Below are positions 35,960 to 45,150 of a DNA stretch of 64,000 nt, piece after piece; position 1 is the first letter of the stretch; each line of letters begins with the position of its first letter. The notes beneath the pieces are model-generated. The model was not told where the DNA came from and did no database searches. It worked only from the letters and a program-made list of their open reading frames with translations. The stretch comes from Neisseriaceae bacterium (GTDB taxonomy: Bacteria > Pseudomonadota > Gammaproteobacteria > Burkholderiales > Neisseriaceae): contig JAGOQM010000003.1 of NCBI GenBank assembly GCA_017991555.1, positions 270,881-334,880 of the forward strand, given 5' to 3'. The position numbers and the translations under genes are program-made.

Positions 35960-36451
35960 TCAAACAGGGCTCAACCATTGGCTCAGCTGGGCCCGATAGT
36001 CTGCCACCAGGGCTTCAAACGACGGTTCAGCCCCCTCGCCCACGCCGCCTTCGGCCGCGCGCTTTAAGCGCTTCAAGCACAGGCTCCAGCCGGCAACGTC
36101 ACGCGCCGAATGGTCGTTTAAGTGGCTTAAACGCTCGGTAAACAGGAGGCGGGTTTCCTGTTCGTTAATCGGCTCAAGGTAAAAAGACACCAGGTCTTCA
36201 TCCCAGTCAAACACCAGGTCTCGTTCGGGCTTATAGCGCCTAATCGGCATTTTAACCAAGGCTTCTGGCAACATGTTTAACAGCATGTGGCCGCCTTCAG
36301 CCAGCTCGCCCACCGCCAGCTCAGGAAACCAAGCGGCCAGGCCCTCATCATCGCTTAGGTAATGCCATACTTGGGCAATCGGCGCCAGCACGGCACAGGA
36401 CAAAAACACCATAATGCTGCCATCGTCTTGTTTTTCAATATTGATTAACAT
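35960..36451 (-). CDS. SRPBCC (START-like) domain protein
   Basis: A 163-residue protein starting at ATG 36451 with a GGAGG site. The fold signature is the opening beta strand and FLSCAVLAPIAQVWHYLSDDEGLAAWFPEL, as in AHSA1/polyketide-cyclase-like proteins, then LVFDWDEDLVSFYLEP and TRLLFTERL. The C-terminal helix has GWSLCLKRLKRA. The ligand is unknown. It is on the same strand as grxB with an 81-base gap. Confidence 0.78.
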   Translation of the reverse strand: MLINIEKQDDGSIMVFLSCAVLAPIAQVWHYLSDDEGLAAWFPELAVGELAEGGHMLLNMLPEALVKMPIRRYKPERDLVFDWDEDLVSFYLEPINEQETRLLFTERLSHLNDHSARDVAGWSLCLKRLKRAAEGGVGEGAEPSFEALVADYRAQLSQWLSPV

Positions 36452-36576
36452 GATGCCTCCCTTTAGGTTAAACATCAGGCAATACGCCATTACCACTTTA
36501 TTCTAATCCAAGCCCGTGCATTTGGGTACTCTTTAATCCTGCGCCATTGGCGCCAACGCCGCGTGTGACACGCAAA

Positions 36577-36604
36577 AAAAGACGGGCCCATAGCCCGTCT
36601 AAAA
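36577..36604 (-). terminator. Terminator after phoU
   Basis: Stem AGACGGGC/GCCCGTCT with a 5-base loop and A/T tracts on both sides. Confidence 0.85.
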
Positions 36605-36638
36605 ACACCACATTCTGAGCGCAAGGCGCTGTTCGGCC

Positions 36639-37334
36639 TTACATCATTTTCTTCATTTCATCCAAGCTGGTGTGACGCACGTCCACACCCTTCGCTAGGT
36701 ACACCACGTGTTCGGTAATGTTTTTGGCATGGTCGCCCACGCGCTCAATCGCTTTCAACATGAACAGTACATCAATCAGGGCGCCAATGGTGCGAGGATC
36801 TTCCATCATGTAGGTCACCAATAAACGCAGCTGATTTTGGTACTCTTGGTCTAGGTGTTCATCGGTTTCTTTCAGCTCTACCGCAGCGGTCGTGTCCAAA
36901 CGCGCAAACGCATCCAAAGCACGGCGCAGCATCGCCAAGGCCATCGAGGCCATGCGGTTAAAGTCGTAAAACTGAGCCGGCTTCACATCGCGTTGGCTCA
37001 ACAATTGATGGCCCTTGGTGGCAATCTTTTTAACTTCATCACCAATGCGCTCTAGGTCCACAATCACGCGCGAAACGGTTAAGACCAAACGTAAATCACT
37101 GGCCGCTGGCTGACGACGCGCAATGATCAACTGGCATTCATCATCAATGCTCACTTCCATTGCGTTGATTTCTTCATCTGCAATGCCGGCCGCCACGAGC
37201 GGCTCTAACACACCAGCCTCCAAGGCGAACATGGTTTGGCTTAGCTGTTTCTCAACCAACCCACCCATTTGCAACACTTTGCTTCTGACGTTTTCCAACT
37301 CACCGTGAAACTGTTTTGAAATATGTTCAGCCAT
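36639..37334 (-). CDS. phoU: Phosphate signalling protein PhoU
   Basis: A 231-residue all-helical dimer that links the Pst phosphate transporter to PhoR and represses the Pho regulon when phosphate is plentiful. Two three-helix repeats carry the metal-binding E/D motifs IADEEINAMEVSIDDECQ and DLERIGDEVKKIA in the first half, and AIERVGDHAKNITEHVVYL in the second. ATG 37334 with a GAGGA site is used. No pst or phoBR genes are adjacent. Relevant to the Pho-type control suggested for the phn operon at 63 kb. Confidence 0.95.
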   Translation of the reverse strand: MAEHISKQFHGELENVRSKVLQMGGLVEKQLSQTMFALEAGVLEPLVAAGIADEEINAMEVSIDDECQLIIARRQPAASDLRLVLTVSRVIVDLERIGDEVKKIATKGHQLLSQRDVKPAQFYDFNRMASMALAMLRRALDAFARLDTTAAVELKETDEHLDQEYQNQLRLLVTYMMEDPRTIGALIDVLFMLKAIERVGDHAKNITEHVVYLAKGVDVRHTSLDEMKKMM

Positions 37335-37698
37335 ACCGTCCTCGTTTGTAAAAGGCATTCTTTAGATAATGCCATAGTGTAATCAGCAATGATGACAATT
37401 TTGTGACAAAATCAACATCCTTCGAAGCAAACAATCTTAAACCCATGGTTTTAAATTATTTATTCGACCTCCCTCATAGCATACAGTACACTGATTCATG
37501 CTGTCCTAGGGCTGTGTTTACAATACGGCAGCGACGGCCATGACGATCAAGGCCATGGCCTATGTGACGATTTTTTGACAGTCTCGTCACCTCATAACCT
37601 TTAGGCTTAAGCTTATGGATTTAAATTATTTGTTCATTATCAGCCGAAGCGCTACAGTACAGTCCCTTATTCTTACGCCATACTAAGGAATCAACCTC
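37335..37698. promoter_or_regulatory. Divergent regulatory gap phoU / amino-acid ABC genes, with a duplicated segment
   Basis: A gap of 364 bases without a gene. Two similar blocks lie about 168 bases apart: TTAAATTATTT, then 20-21 bases, then TACAGTACA (about 37452-37492 and 37620-37662). Each looks like an AT-rich box plus a second conserved box with fixed spacing, so this may be a duplicated promoter or regulator site. GTGACGA and TCGTCAC form an inverted pair near 37565-37590. On the phoU side TTTTGTGACAAAA is palindromic. Confidence 0.5.
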
Positions 37699-38496
37699 AT
37701 GAATAAACGCACCTTTTACGCCCTCATCGCCTCTGCCGGCCTACTGTTGGCAGCCTGTTCAAAAGACGAAGCGCCAAAAAGCGCCGGCAACAGCATCGCG
37801 CAAAAAATTGAGCAACAGGGGACCTTAGTCGTTGGCACCGAAGGCTCATACGCCCCCTTTTCTTTTCACGATGAGTCTGGTCAGTTGACCGGCTACGACG
37901 TTGAGGTCATTCGTGAAGTCGCCAAACGCCTGAACGTGACCCTTAAGTTTGAAGAAACCCAATGGGACGCCATGTTTGCCGGCTTAAACAGCCAACGCTT
38001 TGACCTAATTGCCAACCTGGTCGGCATTACCCCAGAGCGGCAACAAAAATATGAATTCAGCACGCCCTACATTTACTCTGGTGCCGTCATCGTGGCCCGC
38101 GCCGACGACCAGCGCATCGGCAAGGTTGAAGACGTGGCGGGTTTAGATTCGGCCCAGTCGCTGACCAGTAACTTCGGCGACCTCGCCCGCTCATTGAATG
38201 CCAACATTGTGGGCGTTGATGGCCTGGCCCAGTCGCTGGCCCTAATCAAACAAAAACGCGCCGACATCACCATCAATGATTATTTGGCGGTGCTAGACTA
38301 CTTTAAACAACAGGGTCATGATGGCTTAAAAATCATGCTGCCCGCTTCTGAAAAACTGGCCTCTGGTTTTGCCTTTAACCAAGGCAATCAGGACGCAATT
38401 GCCAAAATCGATCAGGCCCTCGAAGAGATGCGTCAAGATGGCACGCTGAAACGCTTAGGTGAACAATGGTTTGGCGAGGACGTGAGTGTTAAATAA
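37699..38496 (+). CDS. Amino-acid ABC transporter substrate-binding lipoprotein
   Basis: A 265-residue family-3 solute-binding protein. The lipoprotein signal has lipobox LLAAC (Cys20). The ligand-binding core shows [38 protein letters not shown] and [24 protein letters not shown], close in style to the cystine/polar amino-acid binders FliY/TcyJ. It overlaps the permease gene by 11 bases. The ligand is inferred only to class. Confidence 0.88.
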   Translation: MNKRTFYALIASAGLLLAACSKDEAPKSAGNSIAQKIEQQGTLVVGTEGSYAPFSFHDESGQLTGYDVEVIREVAKRLNVTLKFEETQWDAMFAGLNSQRFDLIANLVGITPERQQKYEFSTPYIYSGAVIVARADDQRIGKVEDVAGLDSAQSLTSNFGDLARSLNANIVGVDGLAQSLALIKQKRADITINDYLAVLDYFKQQGHDGLKIMLPASEKLASGFAFNQGNQDAIAKIDQALEEMRQDGTLKRLGEQWFGEDVSVK

Positions 38497-39205
38497 CCTA
38501 CTCAGCACCCTGCCGTTCATGACGCCAGAACGGGCACACATTTGGATTGTGTCCTTCTGGCCGATGCTCAAGGCCGCCATTAGCTACACCCTACCGCTGA
38601 CCCTGCTGTCGTTTAGCGCCGGCATGATCATTGCGCTGGGCGTGGCGGTGCTGCGCGTGGCGCCGCGCCAGCGCCTATGGCATCGTGTCCTGTATTATCT
38701 GGCCCGCCTCTATGTGTCGGCCATTCGCGGCACGCCCATGCTGGTGCAGCTGTTTGTGATTTTCTATGGCCTGCCCAGCCTCGGCGTGACCCTAAACCCG
38801 TTCATCACCGCCACCATTGCCTTTTCGCTGAACGTGGGCGCTTATGCGTCGGAAATTGTGCGCGCGGCCCTACAGTCTATTAATAAAGGCCAATGGGAAG
38901 CCAGCTTGAGCCTGGGCCTAACCTACGCCCAGTCGCTGCGACACATTATTTTGCCACAGGCCTTGCGCGTGGCCACGCCGCCGCTGTCCAACACCTTTAT
39001 CAGTCTGGTGAAAGACACCTCTTTGGCGTCGCTGGTGCTGGTAGTGGAGCTGTTTAAGATTGCGCAAAACACCGCCGCCCGAACCTATGAATTTTTATTG
39101 GTCTACATCGAAGCGGGGCTGATTTACTGGGCCTTCTGTTTGATTTTAGGGTGGCTACAAGGTCGCCTCGAGACCAGGCTTAATCGCGGCCATCAGCGGT
39201 CGTGA
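38486..39205 (+). CDS. Amino-acid ABC transporter permease
   Basis: A 239-residue inner-membrane permease of the HisMQ family with about five membrane helices. Motifs are [19 protein letters not shown] and the EAA loop, [33 protein letters not shown] 38486 has GAGGA 6 bases upstream and overlaps the preceding stop by 11 bases. No ATPase gene follows; a terminator comes 22 bases later, so the ATP-binding subunit must be elsewhere or shared. Confidence 0.9.
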   Translation: MLNNLLSTLPFMTPERAHIWIVSFWPMLKAAISYTLPLTLLSFSAGMIIALGVAVLRVAPRQRLWHRVLYYLARLYVSAIRGTPMLVQLFVIFYGLPSLGVTLNPFITATIAFSLNVGAYASEIVRAALQSINKGQWEASLSLGLTYAQSLRHIILPQALRVATPPLSNTFISLVKDTSLASLVLVVELFKIAQNTAARTYEFLLVYIEAGLIYWAFCLILGWLQGRLETRLNRGHQRS

Positions 39206-39227
39206 CCCTCCGCCCCACCCGACCCCC

Positions 39228-39255
39228 AAAAAAGGCCCTATATAGGGCCTTTTTT
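39228..39255. terminator. Bidirectional terminator after the ABC permease
   Basis: Self-complementary AAAAAAGGCCCTA/TAGGGCCTTTTTT stem between convergent genes. Confidence 0.92.
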
Positions 39256-39351
39256 AATGCTCGATCAATCGGTTTAACGCGGCGCGCCGCACCCTGTGGA
39301 TAAGATGAATGTGTGGATAAGCCGCCTTATCCGCGCCAGCACAACCCCCGC

Positions 39352-41061
39352 CTACAGATAGGGCACCTCCACCAAGGCCAAGCGCCGCTCAGTTTGAATA
39401 AAGGCCACGGCCTCAGCCAAAGCGGCCGCCAGCTCGTTTCCATGCCTGACCTTAAGCCCCAAGCCACCGCTGGCCGCCACCAGCTGCGTGAAGTCGGGCG
39501 TGGGCGCCAGGCTCACCGCAGGCATGTCTGCACTTTTGGCCGCATAACCATCAGGATACAGCGCACGGACCGACTGAGCCACGGCCCCCCAGCGAGCATT
39601 GTTGGCAATCACAATTAAAATCGGCAACGCTGCCGCCGCCGAAATTTGCTGACAGGCCGCGGGGTTGCCAAACAAATAGCTACCGTCGCCGAACGCCGCA
39701 ATCACCAGCCGCGTTCGGTCGGCCAGCTGCGCCCCTAGGGCAATGGGCAGCCCCTCACCAAGGCCACCCGACAACGCTTCTTGATAATAGCTGTCGGCAC
39801 GGGTGAGGCCTGTGTATTCCTTGGCCACGGCCAGCTCGGTCACCAACAGCGCCTGATGTTTCTCGGCCAAAGCCCCCACCGCATGACTAAAGAAGGCCTT
39901 GCTGACCCGCTCGCCGTTGCCCGCCAGCGCCGTGGCCAACCGCTCGGCCCGCGCCGCTTGAGTACGCTGGCTGACCTGCGCCTGTCGCGCCCTATTTTTA
40001 ACCACCTGCGCTGGCGTCAACCAGGGCTGCAAAGCCGACTGCAACAGCTCCAGCCCCACCTCAACCGCGCCGGCTAAGGCCACGTCCACGGCGTAGCCTC
40101 GAACCGGAAAATCGCTAAACAATGGGTCTGGCCCCAGCTGAATCACCTGACAGCCTTCGGGCAACGCCACCTGACTAATCACCCAAGGCGCCAATGAGTC
40201 TATCACCAGCAGTACGTCCGCCTCCGGCAGCCAAGGCTGAGGATCCCCCCCTGCGGCCATTGGGTCATCGCTGGCAATCGCCAGTTCCGTGGCCCAAAAC
40301 TCGACCACGGGGACACCCCAAGCGTTGGCCAATTCAGCCAGCGTCGCCACCCCCGCCGCCGAACCCGCCCCTCTTTGGGCCATAATCACCGGTCGCTTGG
40401 CCCCGGCCAACAGCTCGGCCGCACGGCTTAGGGCCTCACGGCTCGGCTCGTACGTCACCGGCTGCTGTCGGCTCGGCGCCAACAGGGTCGATTCTTCCGT
40501 TAGGTAAGGCTCACACAAAGGCTCGCGCGGCAGGCTTAAATACACTGGCCCTTTGGGCAACGATTGGGCAATCGCAAAAGCCCGATCCAGATGTTCGACC
40601 ATCTGCGCCGGCGCCCGTAGCTCAAAGTCCCACTTAACCGATTCTCGCACCAGCGCCGCCTGATCCCGCATTTCTTGGCCATAACCAATCGGCGTATTGC
40701 GGCTACCCAAATGGCCATGCTCGGTAATCGGCGTGCGCCCACCCAGTAAAATGGTGGGGATGTTCTGACAGTGGGCGTTGATTAAGGCCGTCACCGAATT
40801 AGCGAGGCCAACGTTGGTGTGGACCATCACCGCTTGGGGCTTGCCGGTGGCAAAATAATAGCCATTGGCCATGCCCATGGCCGCATTCTCATGCGGACAG
40901 TTGATGATGGTGGGGCTCTTTTTGCCCTCGGCCTGTAGCTTCGCAATGCTTTCAATCAAGGGTGGGTGATCGGTGCCGGAATTAATGAACAAGTACGCCA
41001 CATCGTGGGCAACCAATCGATGCAATAAAGCTTCTGTGGGTAATACCGTTACGTTTGCCAT
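39352..41061 (-). CDS. Thiamine-diphosphate-dependent enzyme, acetolactate synthase/benzoylformate decarboxylase-like
   Basis: A 569-residue three-domain ThDP enzyme. The N-terminal domain has the cofactor-activating Glu in CPHENAAMGMANGYYFATG and AVMVHTNVGLANSVTALINAH. The C-terminal domain has the ThDP-binding GDGSYLFGNPAACQQISAAAALPILIVIANN. GYGQEMRDQAALVRESVKWDFEL resembles acetolactate synthase-type proteins, but BenE and a dioxygenase remnant upstream make an aromatic 2-oxoacid decarboxylase possible. The substrate cannot be fixed from sequence alone. Confidence 0.75.
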   Translation of the reverse strand: MANVTVLPTEALLHRLVAHDVAYLFINSGTDHPPLIESIAKLQAEGKKSPTIINCPHENAAMGMANGYYFATGKPQAVMVHTNVGLANSVTALINAHCQNIPTILLGGRTPITEHGHLGSRNTPIGYGQEMRDQAALVRESVKWDFELRAPAQMVEHLDRAFAIAQSLPKGPVYLSLPREPLCEPYLTEESTLLAPSRQQPVTYEPSREALSRAAELLAGAKRPVIMAQRGAGSAAGVATLAELANAWGVPVVEFWATELAIASDDPMAAGGDPQPWLPEADVLLVIDSLAPWVISQVALPEGCQVIQLGPDPLFSDFPVRGYAVDVALAGAVEVGLELLQSALQPWLTPAQVVKNRARQAQVSQRTQAARAERLATALAGNGERVSKAFFSHAVGALAEKHQALLVTELAVAKEYTGLTRADSYYQEALSGGLGEGLPIALGAQLADRTRLVIAAFGDGSYLFGNPAACQQISAAAALPILIVIANNARWGAVAQSVRALYPDGYAAKSADMPAVSLAPTPDFTQLVAASGGLGLKVRHGNELAAALAEAVAFIQTERRLALVEVPYL

Positions 41062-41243
41062 GGTCTGACTCCTGTCTACCGCCTCAAGCCAGCGCCTAAG
41101 GCGTACATAAGGTTTGGCCGTGCTGGGAAACCCAGCAGCAAGCCCACAACCAAATTTTTATTATGACCAAAACCAAGGGCCACTAGACAGGCCATAACCT
41201 CACTAGGTGTTATGCCAGCAACGCATACGCTCAATCAACCCAC
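41062..41243. other. Gap between benE and the ThDP gene
   Basis: About 180 bases without a gene. An imperfect GGCCATAACCT...AGGTGTTATGCC hairpin lies at about 41189-41216, and GCTGGG/CCCAGC at about 41124-41138. Either might end benE transcription; neither has a T tract. Confidence 0.35.
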
Positions 41244-42437
41244 TCAACCACGCCCCAGCCATTGACGTAGCGGCGTTTGATTGAACAGCACGCTGGCCAC
41301 GACACCGATCACGATGCCCCAAAATGCCGCGCCCAACCCCCACACCACCATGCCAGAAGCGGTGACCAAAAAAGCCAGTACCGCCGCTTCACGATGTTCG
41401 GCTTCGGCCATCATCATGCTTAAATTACTGCTCATGGCGCCGATCAAGGCAAGGCCCGCCAACAAAGCCACTAAGGCACTGGGTAAGGCCGCAAACAGCA
41501 GCACGATGCTGCCCGCAAATAGGCCGCCAAACAGATAGAACACCCCATTGGCCATGCCCGCAATGTAGCGCCGATCGGCCGCCTCATGCGCTTCTTTACC
41601 GGTACATAAGGCGGCGGTGATCGCGGCCAGCACAATCGTCACGCCCCCAGCACAGGCCACCGCAATTGAGCTTAACGACGAGCCCAACAATATAGGCCGC
41701 GCCGGCGTTACATAGCCCGAAAGGTGCAGCACCGCCATGCCGGGCATAAACTGGCCGGTGAGGCTCACGATCAATAAGGGCAGCGCCAAACTTAAGGTGC
41801 TGGCCCAATCCCATTCCGGCGTGATCCATATGGGGCGCCCCCACACCAAGCGCATGCTGCCAAAGTCGGTTAAGCCTAAGGCTGTCGCCAACAGCAGGCC
41901 CATGCCTGCCACCCAAACGATGGCGTAGCGCGGCTGCCAGCGCTTGGCCAATAGGTACACCAACACCATGGCAAATGCCAACAGCGGCATCGTGGCCGTG
42001 ATTTGAAAGGCTTGGCTACAAAATTGAAACAAAATGCCCCCCATCATCCCCGCCGCCACCCCTTTGGGCAGCAAGCGCAAGAGGCGATCAAAGTAACCAC
42101 TGAGGCCAATGAGGCCCAGCAACACAGCGGCGGTCAAATAAGCCCCCACCATTTGCCCCAACGACAGCTGTGGAAACAACGACACCAATAGGGCACTGCC
42201 CGGTGCTGACCAGGCGGTGATGATCGGCACCTTTAAGCGCCAACTCAGCCACAGGCCGGTGAGCCCAGCCCCAATAGAAATGCCCCAAACCCAAGAGGCA
42301 ATCATGTCGGGCCCCACCCCGGCAACGGTGGCGGCTTGAAACAAAATTAACAGGGGGCCGCTATAAGAAATCAAGACCGCTAAAAACCCCGCCACCACGG
42401 CGGACAGGGATAGGTCTTGGCGCAGTGATTGTGACAT
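41244..42437 (-). CDS. benE: Benzoate/H+ symporter, BenE family
   Basis: A 397-residue inner-membrane transporter with 10-12 hydrophobic segments. The opening DLSLSAVVAGFLAVLISYSGPLLILFQAA and the segments WSAPGSALLVSLFP, LVSLTGQFMPGMAVLHLSGY and ATGLAMSSNLSMMMAEAEHREAAVLAFLVTASG-like C-terminal part match BenE. ATG 42437 has AGGAGG 7-8 bases upstream. The family imports benzoate; a broken benzoate-dioxygenase gene lies just upstream, which supports the substrate while suggesting the pathway has decayed here. Confidence 0.85.
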   Translation of the reverse strand: MSQSLRQDLSLSAVVAGFLAVLISYSGPLLILFQAATVAGVGPDMIASWVWGISIGAGLTGLWLSWRLKVPIITAWSAPGSALLVSLFPQLSLGQMVGAYLTAAVLLGLIGLSGYFDRLLRLLPKGVAAGMMGGILFQFCSQAFQITATMPLLAFAMVLVYLLAKRWQPRYAIVWVAGMGLLLATALGLTDFGSMRLVWGRPIWITPEWDWASTLSLALPLLIVSLTGQFMPGMAVLHLSGYVTPARPILLGSSLSSIAVACAGGVTIVLAAITAALCTGKEAHEAADRRYIAGMANGVFYLFGGLFAGSIVLLFAALPSALVALLAGLALIGAMSSNLSMMMAEAEHREAAVLAFLVTASGMVVWGLGAAFWGIVIGVVASVLFNQTPLRQWLGRG

Positions 42438-42439
42438 GG

Positions 42440-42511
42440 TCAACCTCCTGCGGGTAATGCAGTGGGCCTTGGTGACCGACGACGGTCACGGCCAAGGGCA
42501 TAAATGGGCAT
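42440..42511 (-). CDS. Possible 23-codon leader peptide before benE
   Basis: A short frame, MPIYALGRDRRRSPRPTALP plus three residues, with a strong GGAGGAG site 5 bases before its ATG. It ends 3 bases before the benE ATG, and its body contains a strong hairpin (42467-42497). It could be a translational-coupling leader, or the remnant of a lost gene of the benzoate cluster. No homologue recognised. Confidence 0.35.
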   Translation of the reverse strand: MPIYALGRDRRRSPRPTALPAGG

Positions 42512-42616
42512 GGTCTCTCCTCCAAGAGCACTCGGTGGCGGCCAAGCGCTTGGGCTTGGCTTCTTCACCGCAGAACAAAACCGCCAGGCCAGTGGCTTGA
42601 CGGTGATCGCGACAAC

Positions 42617-43046
42617 TTAAATATGATACACATCGATGACTTGATGAATGTCATCATTTTTCAACACCACGTACTTACGGGTAATTAAAGGCTGCCCATC
42701 CCTTAGAACCAAATCGTACACTGAATAGCCAAAATAGGCGTAGTCCGTCTGATAGCGATGGCTCAGCGTGTGCCAGTTAAACCGCACCGTCAGCGTCTGC
42801 GGATCCCGCCCCAAAATTTCAATATTGCTGATGTTGTGGCTGGTGCGCGTGTCGGGCATGGTGGCGCTTGAACGGTCGGTACGAATGCGAAACACCCGGT
42901 CTTCCAAACCCTCTTTACTGGGATAATAGATCAAGGAACGCCCGCTGTGGGTCACTCACCAAGGCATCGTCATCATCCCATGAGGGCAGCCAAAACTCAA
43001 CTTGCTCATGACCACCGTCCGGCCATTCATCCCAATGCTTTAGCCG
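42617..43046 (-). pseudogene. Benzoate/anthranilate 1,2-dioxygenase small (beta) subunit remnant
   Basis: The 3' part (42617 to about 42945) encodes SLIYYPSKEGLEDRVFRIRT, TMPDTRTSHNISNIEILG and YVVLKNDDIHQVIDVYHI, the C-terminal half of a BenB/AntB-type beta subunit. A second frame just upstream (about 42945-43046) encodes KHWDEW, EFWLPSWDDDDALVSDPQ, which continues the same family leftward and then hits a stop. The two join only through a frameshift near 42940-42950, and about 20 N-terminal residues are missing because the DUF819 terminator abuts. The catalytic alpha subunit and reductase are absent from the window. Confidence 0.8.
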
Positions 43047-43053
43047 CAGCCAT

Positions 43054-43088
43054 AAAAAAACCCCCTGAGGCAGGCCTCAGGGGGTTTT
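43054..43088 (-). terminator. Terminator after the DUF819 gene
   Basis: Stem CCCCCTGAGGC/GCCTCAGGGGG with T tracts on both sides, 13 bases after the stop. Confidence 0.9.
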
Positions 43089-43100
43089 AAATACATTAAG

Positions 43101-44318
43101 TTACATGAATTTAGACAGCGCAATTTGCAAAATAGTGCCCACATAGTTACCAATGATGTAACCGATGGTGCCCACCACCAAAATAGGGCCAACCAGTGCT
43201 TTCCAACCTTTACTGATGGCCAAGGCCGCTGCGGTGGTTGGGCCACCGATGTTGGCGTTACACACCAGCAAAATTTCTTCTAGGTTGTATTTGAACAGCT
43301 TACCAAAGCTCAAGCTGATCAATAGGTTGACGATCATCACGATGAACACAAACACGAACAGCAAAGGGGCATTGGCCAAAATCATCGGGATAGAAGCCGG
43401 CAAACCAATCACCACGAAGAAAATGTAAATGCCATAGGTACCCAGCTCTTGACTGCCGCTTAGCTTCGCAAACGGCTTTTTAAAGATCAACAAAGCCAAG
43501 AAGGTAAAGGTGGTCAGCAATAGGTACTTGTCGGTAAACAGGCCAAAAATCATTTCTTGCACAATGCCACCGTCGGGTGAGAAATGGCCTTTCAACAACG
43601 CCGATACTTTAAACGACAGGCCCACCAACAGCATAGACGCAGCCAGGTTGATGGCGATGTCTTTCAAGCCAATCGCGCGTGGCTGCCAGTACGCTTCAGA
43701 AGAAGTTTGACCGCTGGCTTCTTTGGCTTCGCTTTCAAACGCATCAATGTGCGGCGTGGGGTAGTTCTTGCGGAAAAAACGCATGCCAGTCATGCCAATC
43801 AAGATGATGATGTAAATCACCATCATTAGGTTGTCGGCGACGGTGGTTGAAGCCACCATGTCTTGTGACGGCTCTAGCTTGGCCACCATGGCGGCAAAGT
43901 TCACGCCGCCGCCGGTGTAGGAAGCGCCAATCATGCCGCTGATTTTATCCAGCTCAGGAATGTAGTTCTTTAAGGCGAAGAAGGCCAACACCACACCAGC
44001 CATGGTGCCGATGGAGCTGAGCAAGAAAATGAACAGCAAGCGGCCACTCTCTTTAAAGATGGTGTGAATGTTGATCTGAAATAACAGCAACGGAATGGCC
44101 AACGGCACCACATACCCCCACACTACGTCATAGACGGGCGCGTCCGTGGGCACTAAGCCAAAGTTAGACGCAAATAAAGCAATGATTAAGGCAATCACCG
44201 CACCAGAGAGCTTAGCCGCCCACTGATAGCGTTGTTCCAAAACAATGGCGGCGGTGGCGCTCACCATAATGAAGGCCCAAAGGCCAAACGTATTGTCTGC
44301 AGCAATCCAAGTTGTCAT
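43101..44318 (-). CDS. DUF819 family membrane protein (putative transporter)
   Basis: A 405-residue inner-membrane protein with about 10-11 hydrophobic helices. The opening WAFIMVSATAAIVLEQRYQWAAKLSGAVIALI, GYVVPLAIPLLLFQINIHTIFKESGRL, SYTGGGVNFAAM and CNANIGGPTTAAALAISKGWKALVGP are DUF819 (YjcL-like) features; the fold resembles Na+/amino-acid or dicarboxylate transporters. It follows the VanX-like dipeptidase and RpiR regulator on the same strand, so dipeptide or D-alanine transport is a reasonable but unproven idea. Confidence 0.85.
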   Translation of the reverse strand: MTTWIAADNTFGLWAFIMVSATAAIVLEQRYQWAAKLSGAVIALIIALFASNFGLVPTDAPVYDVVWGYVVPLAIPLLLFQINIHTIFKESGRLLFIFLLSSIGTMAGVVLAFFALKNYIPELDKISGMIGASYTGGGVNFAAMVAKLEPSQDMVASTTVADNLMMVIYIIILIGMTGMRFFRKNYPTPHIDAFESEAKEASGQTSSEAYWQPRAIGLKDIAINLAASMLLVGLSFKVSALLKGHFSPDGGIVQEMIFGLFTDKYLLLTTFTFLALLIFKKPFAKLSGSQELGTYGIYIFFVVIGLPASIPMILANAPLLFVFVFIVMIVNLLISLSFGKLFKYNLEEILLVCNANIGGPTTAAALAISKGWKALVGPILVVGTIGYIIGNYVGTILQIALSKFM

Positions 44319-44362
44319 GCCATTCTCCTAAGTACTAACGTGTTGTTTTTAGTGTGTACAAT

Positions 44363-45073
44363 CTATGGTAAAAGCTCGGCGGCCGCATACAGTGCATGCG
44401 TCTGGCCCGAGTAATGTGCCCACAGCTGGTTGCCACAGTCAAAGTGCCACCATTCTGTTGGTAAATTGGTAAAGCCGGCCGCGGCCATCGCATGACAGAG
44501 CAAGCGCCGATGTTGGTTAATGGCGCCAGCGCGAGTGGCTTCGGCTTCATAAAAGGCCGTCCACGAGGCCAGCTCGGCGCTGTCGAAGGCCGAACCCATA
44601 TCGATCGCTTCATCGGTGGCCACCTCAAATAAGGTCAGGTCTACAGAACCACCGGTTAAGTGTGGGCTCGGTGCGTCGGCATCGGTGCTGGGCATGGCCA
44701 CAAACTGATTCAGCACCTGTAGGCGCTCGGCAGCACTGGCCTCTGGCATTTGTGCCACCAGTTCCGCCGCCACGATGTCGCGCAGGGCCACTTGCACTTC
44801 ATACGGCCGCCAGCCGTCCAGCAGGCGCAGGCCCAAATGAGCAGGCAACAGGCTTAAAACGGTTTCTAAACGCTTGGCCACGCCAGCGCGCAACCAAATG
44901 TCGGGTAAGGCGCCAGGAATTTGATCGGCAAAATAGGCAGAACGCGCTTGCAACCGAGGTTGTTCAACGATTTTGACCAACGGCTCGGTGACGGCTTGAA
45001 TCGGCGTGCGCATGACTGCGGCCCAATCGGGCTCGGCTTTGGCGATAATGGCGGGTAATGGGGTTTCTGACAC
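44363..45073 (-). CDS. D-alanyl-D-alanine dipeptidase (M15D, VanX/DdpX type)
   Basis: A 236-residue zinc peptidase. Metal ligands are His138 and Asp145 in SPHLTGGSVDLTL and His210 in TEWWHFDCGN; the catalytic base is Glu207, and Arg89 in DGWRPYEVQ is the transition-state arginine of VanX. There is no signal peptide, so it acts in the cytoplasm on D-Ala-D-Ala. No vanH or vanA ligase is nearby, so a nutritional or wall-recycling role (as for DdpX) is likelier than vancomycin resistance. It lies between the RpiR regulator and the DUF819 transporter. Confidence 0.88.
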   Translation of the reverse strand: MSETPLPAIIAKAEPDWAAVMRTPIQAVTEPLVKIVEQPRLQARSAYFADQIPGALPDIWLRAGVAKRLETVLSLLPAHLGLRLLDGWRPYEVQVALRDIVAAELVAQMPEASAAERLQVLNQFVAMPSTDADAPSPHLTGGSVDLTLFEVATDEAIDMGSAFDSAELASWTAFYEAEATRAGAINQHRRLLCHAMAAAGFTNLPTEWWHFDCGNQLWAHYSGQTHALYAAAELLP

Positions 45074-45150
45074 AGCAGTCTCCTTAATCTTTTTTCTTCT
45101 TGATGTCTGTTTTTATAAGTGGCTGCATCTGGGCAGCCTAATGGATGAGG

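Noticed and set aside
42444..42616. Remnant of a further ben gene between benE and the dioxygenase remnant
   Set aside because: All three minus-strand frames were read and none gives a recognisable segment of a dioxygenase, reductase or dehydrogenase.
44363..45073. Vancomycin-resistance determinant
   Set aside because: Only the VanX-type dipeptidase is present; no VanH, VanA-type ligase or VanRS genes lie nearby, and the organism looks Gram-negative.
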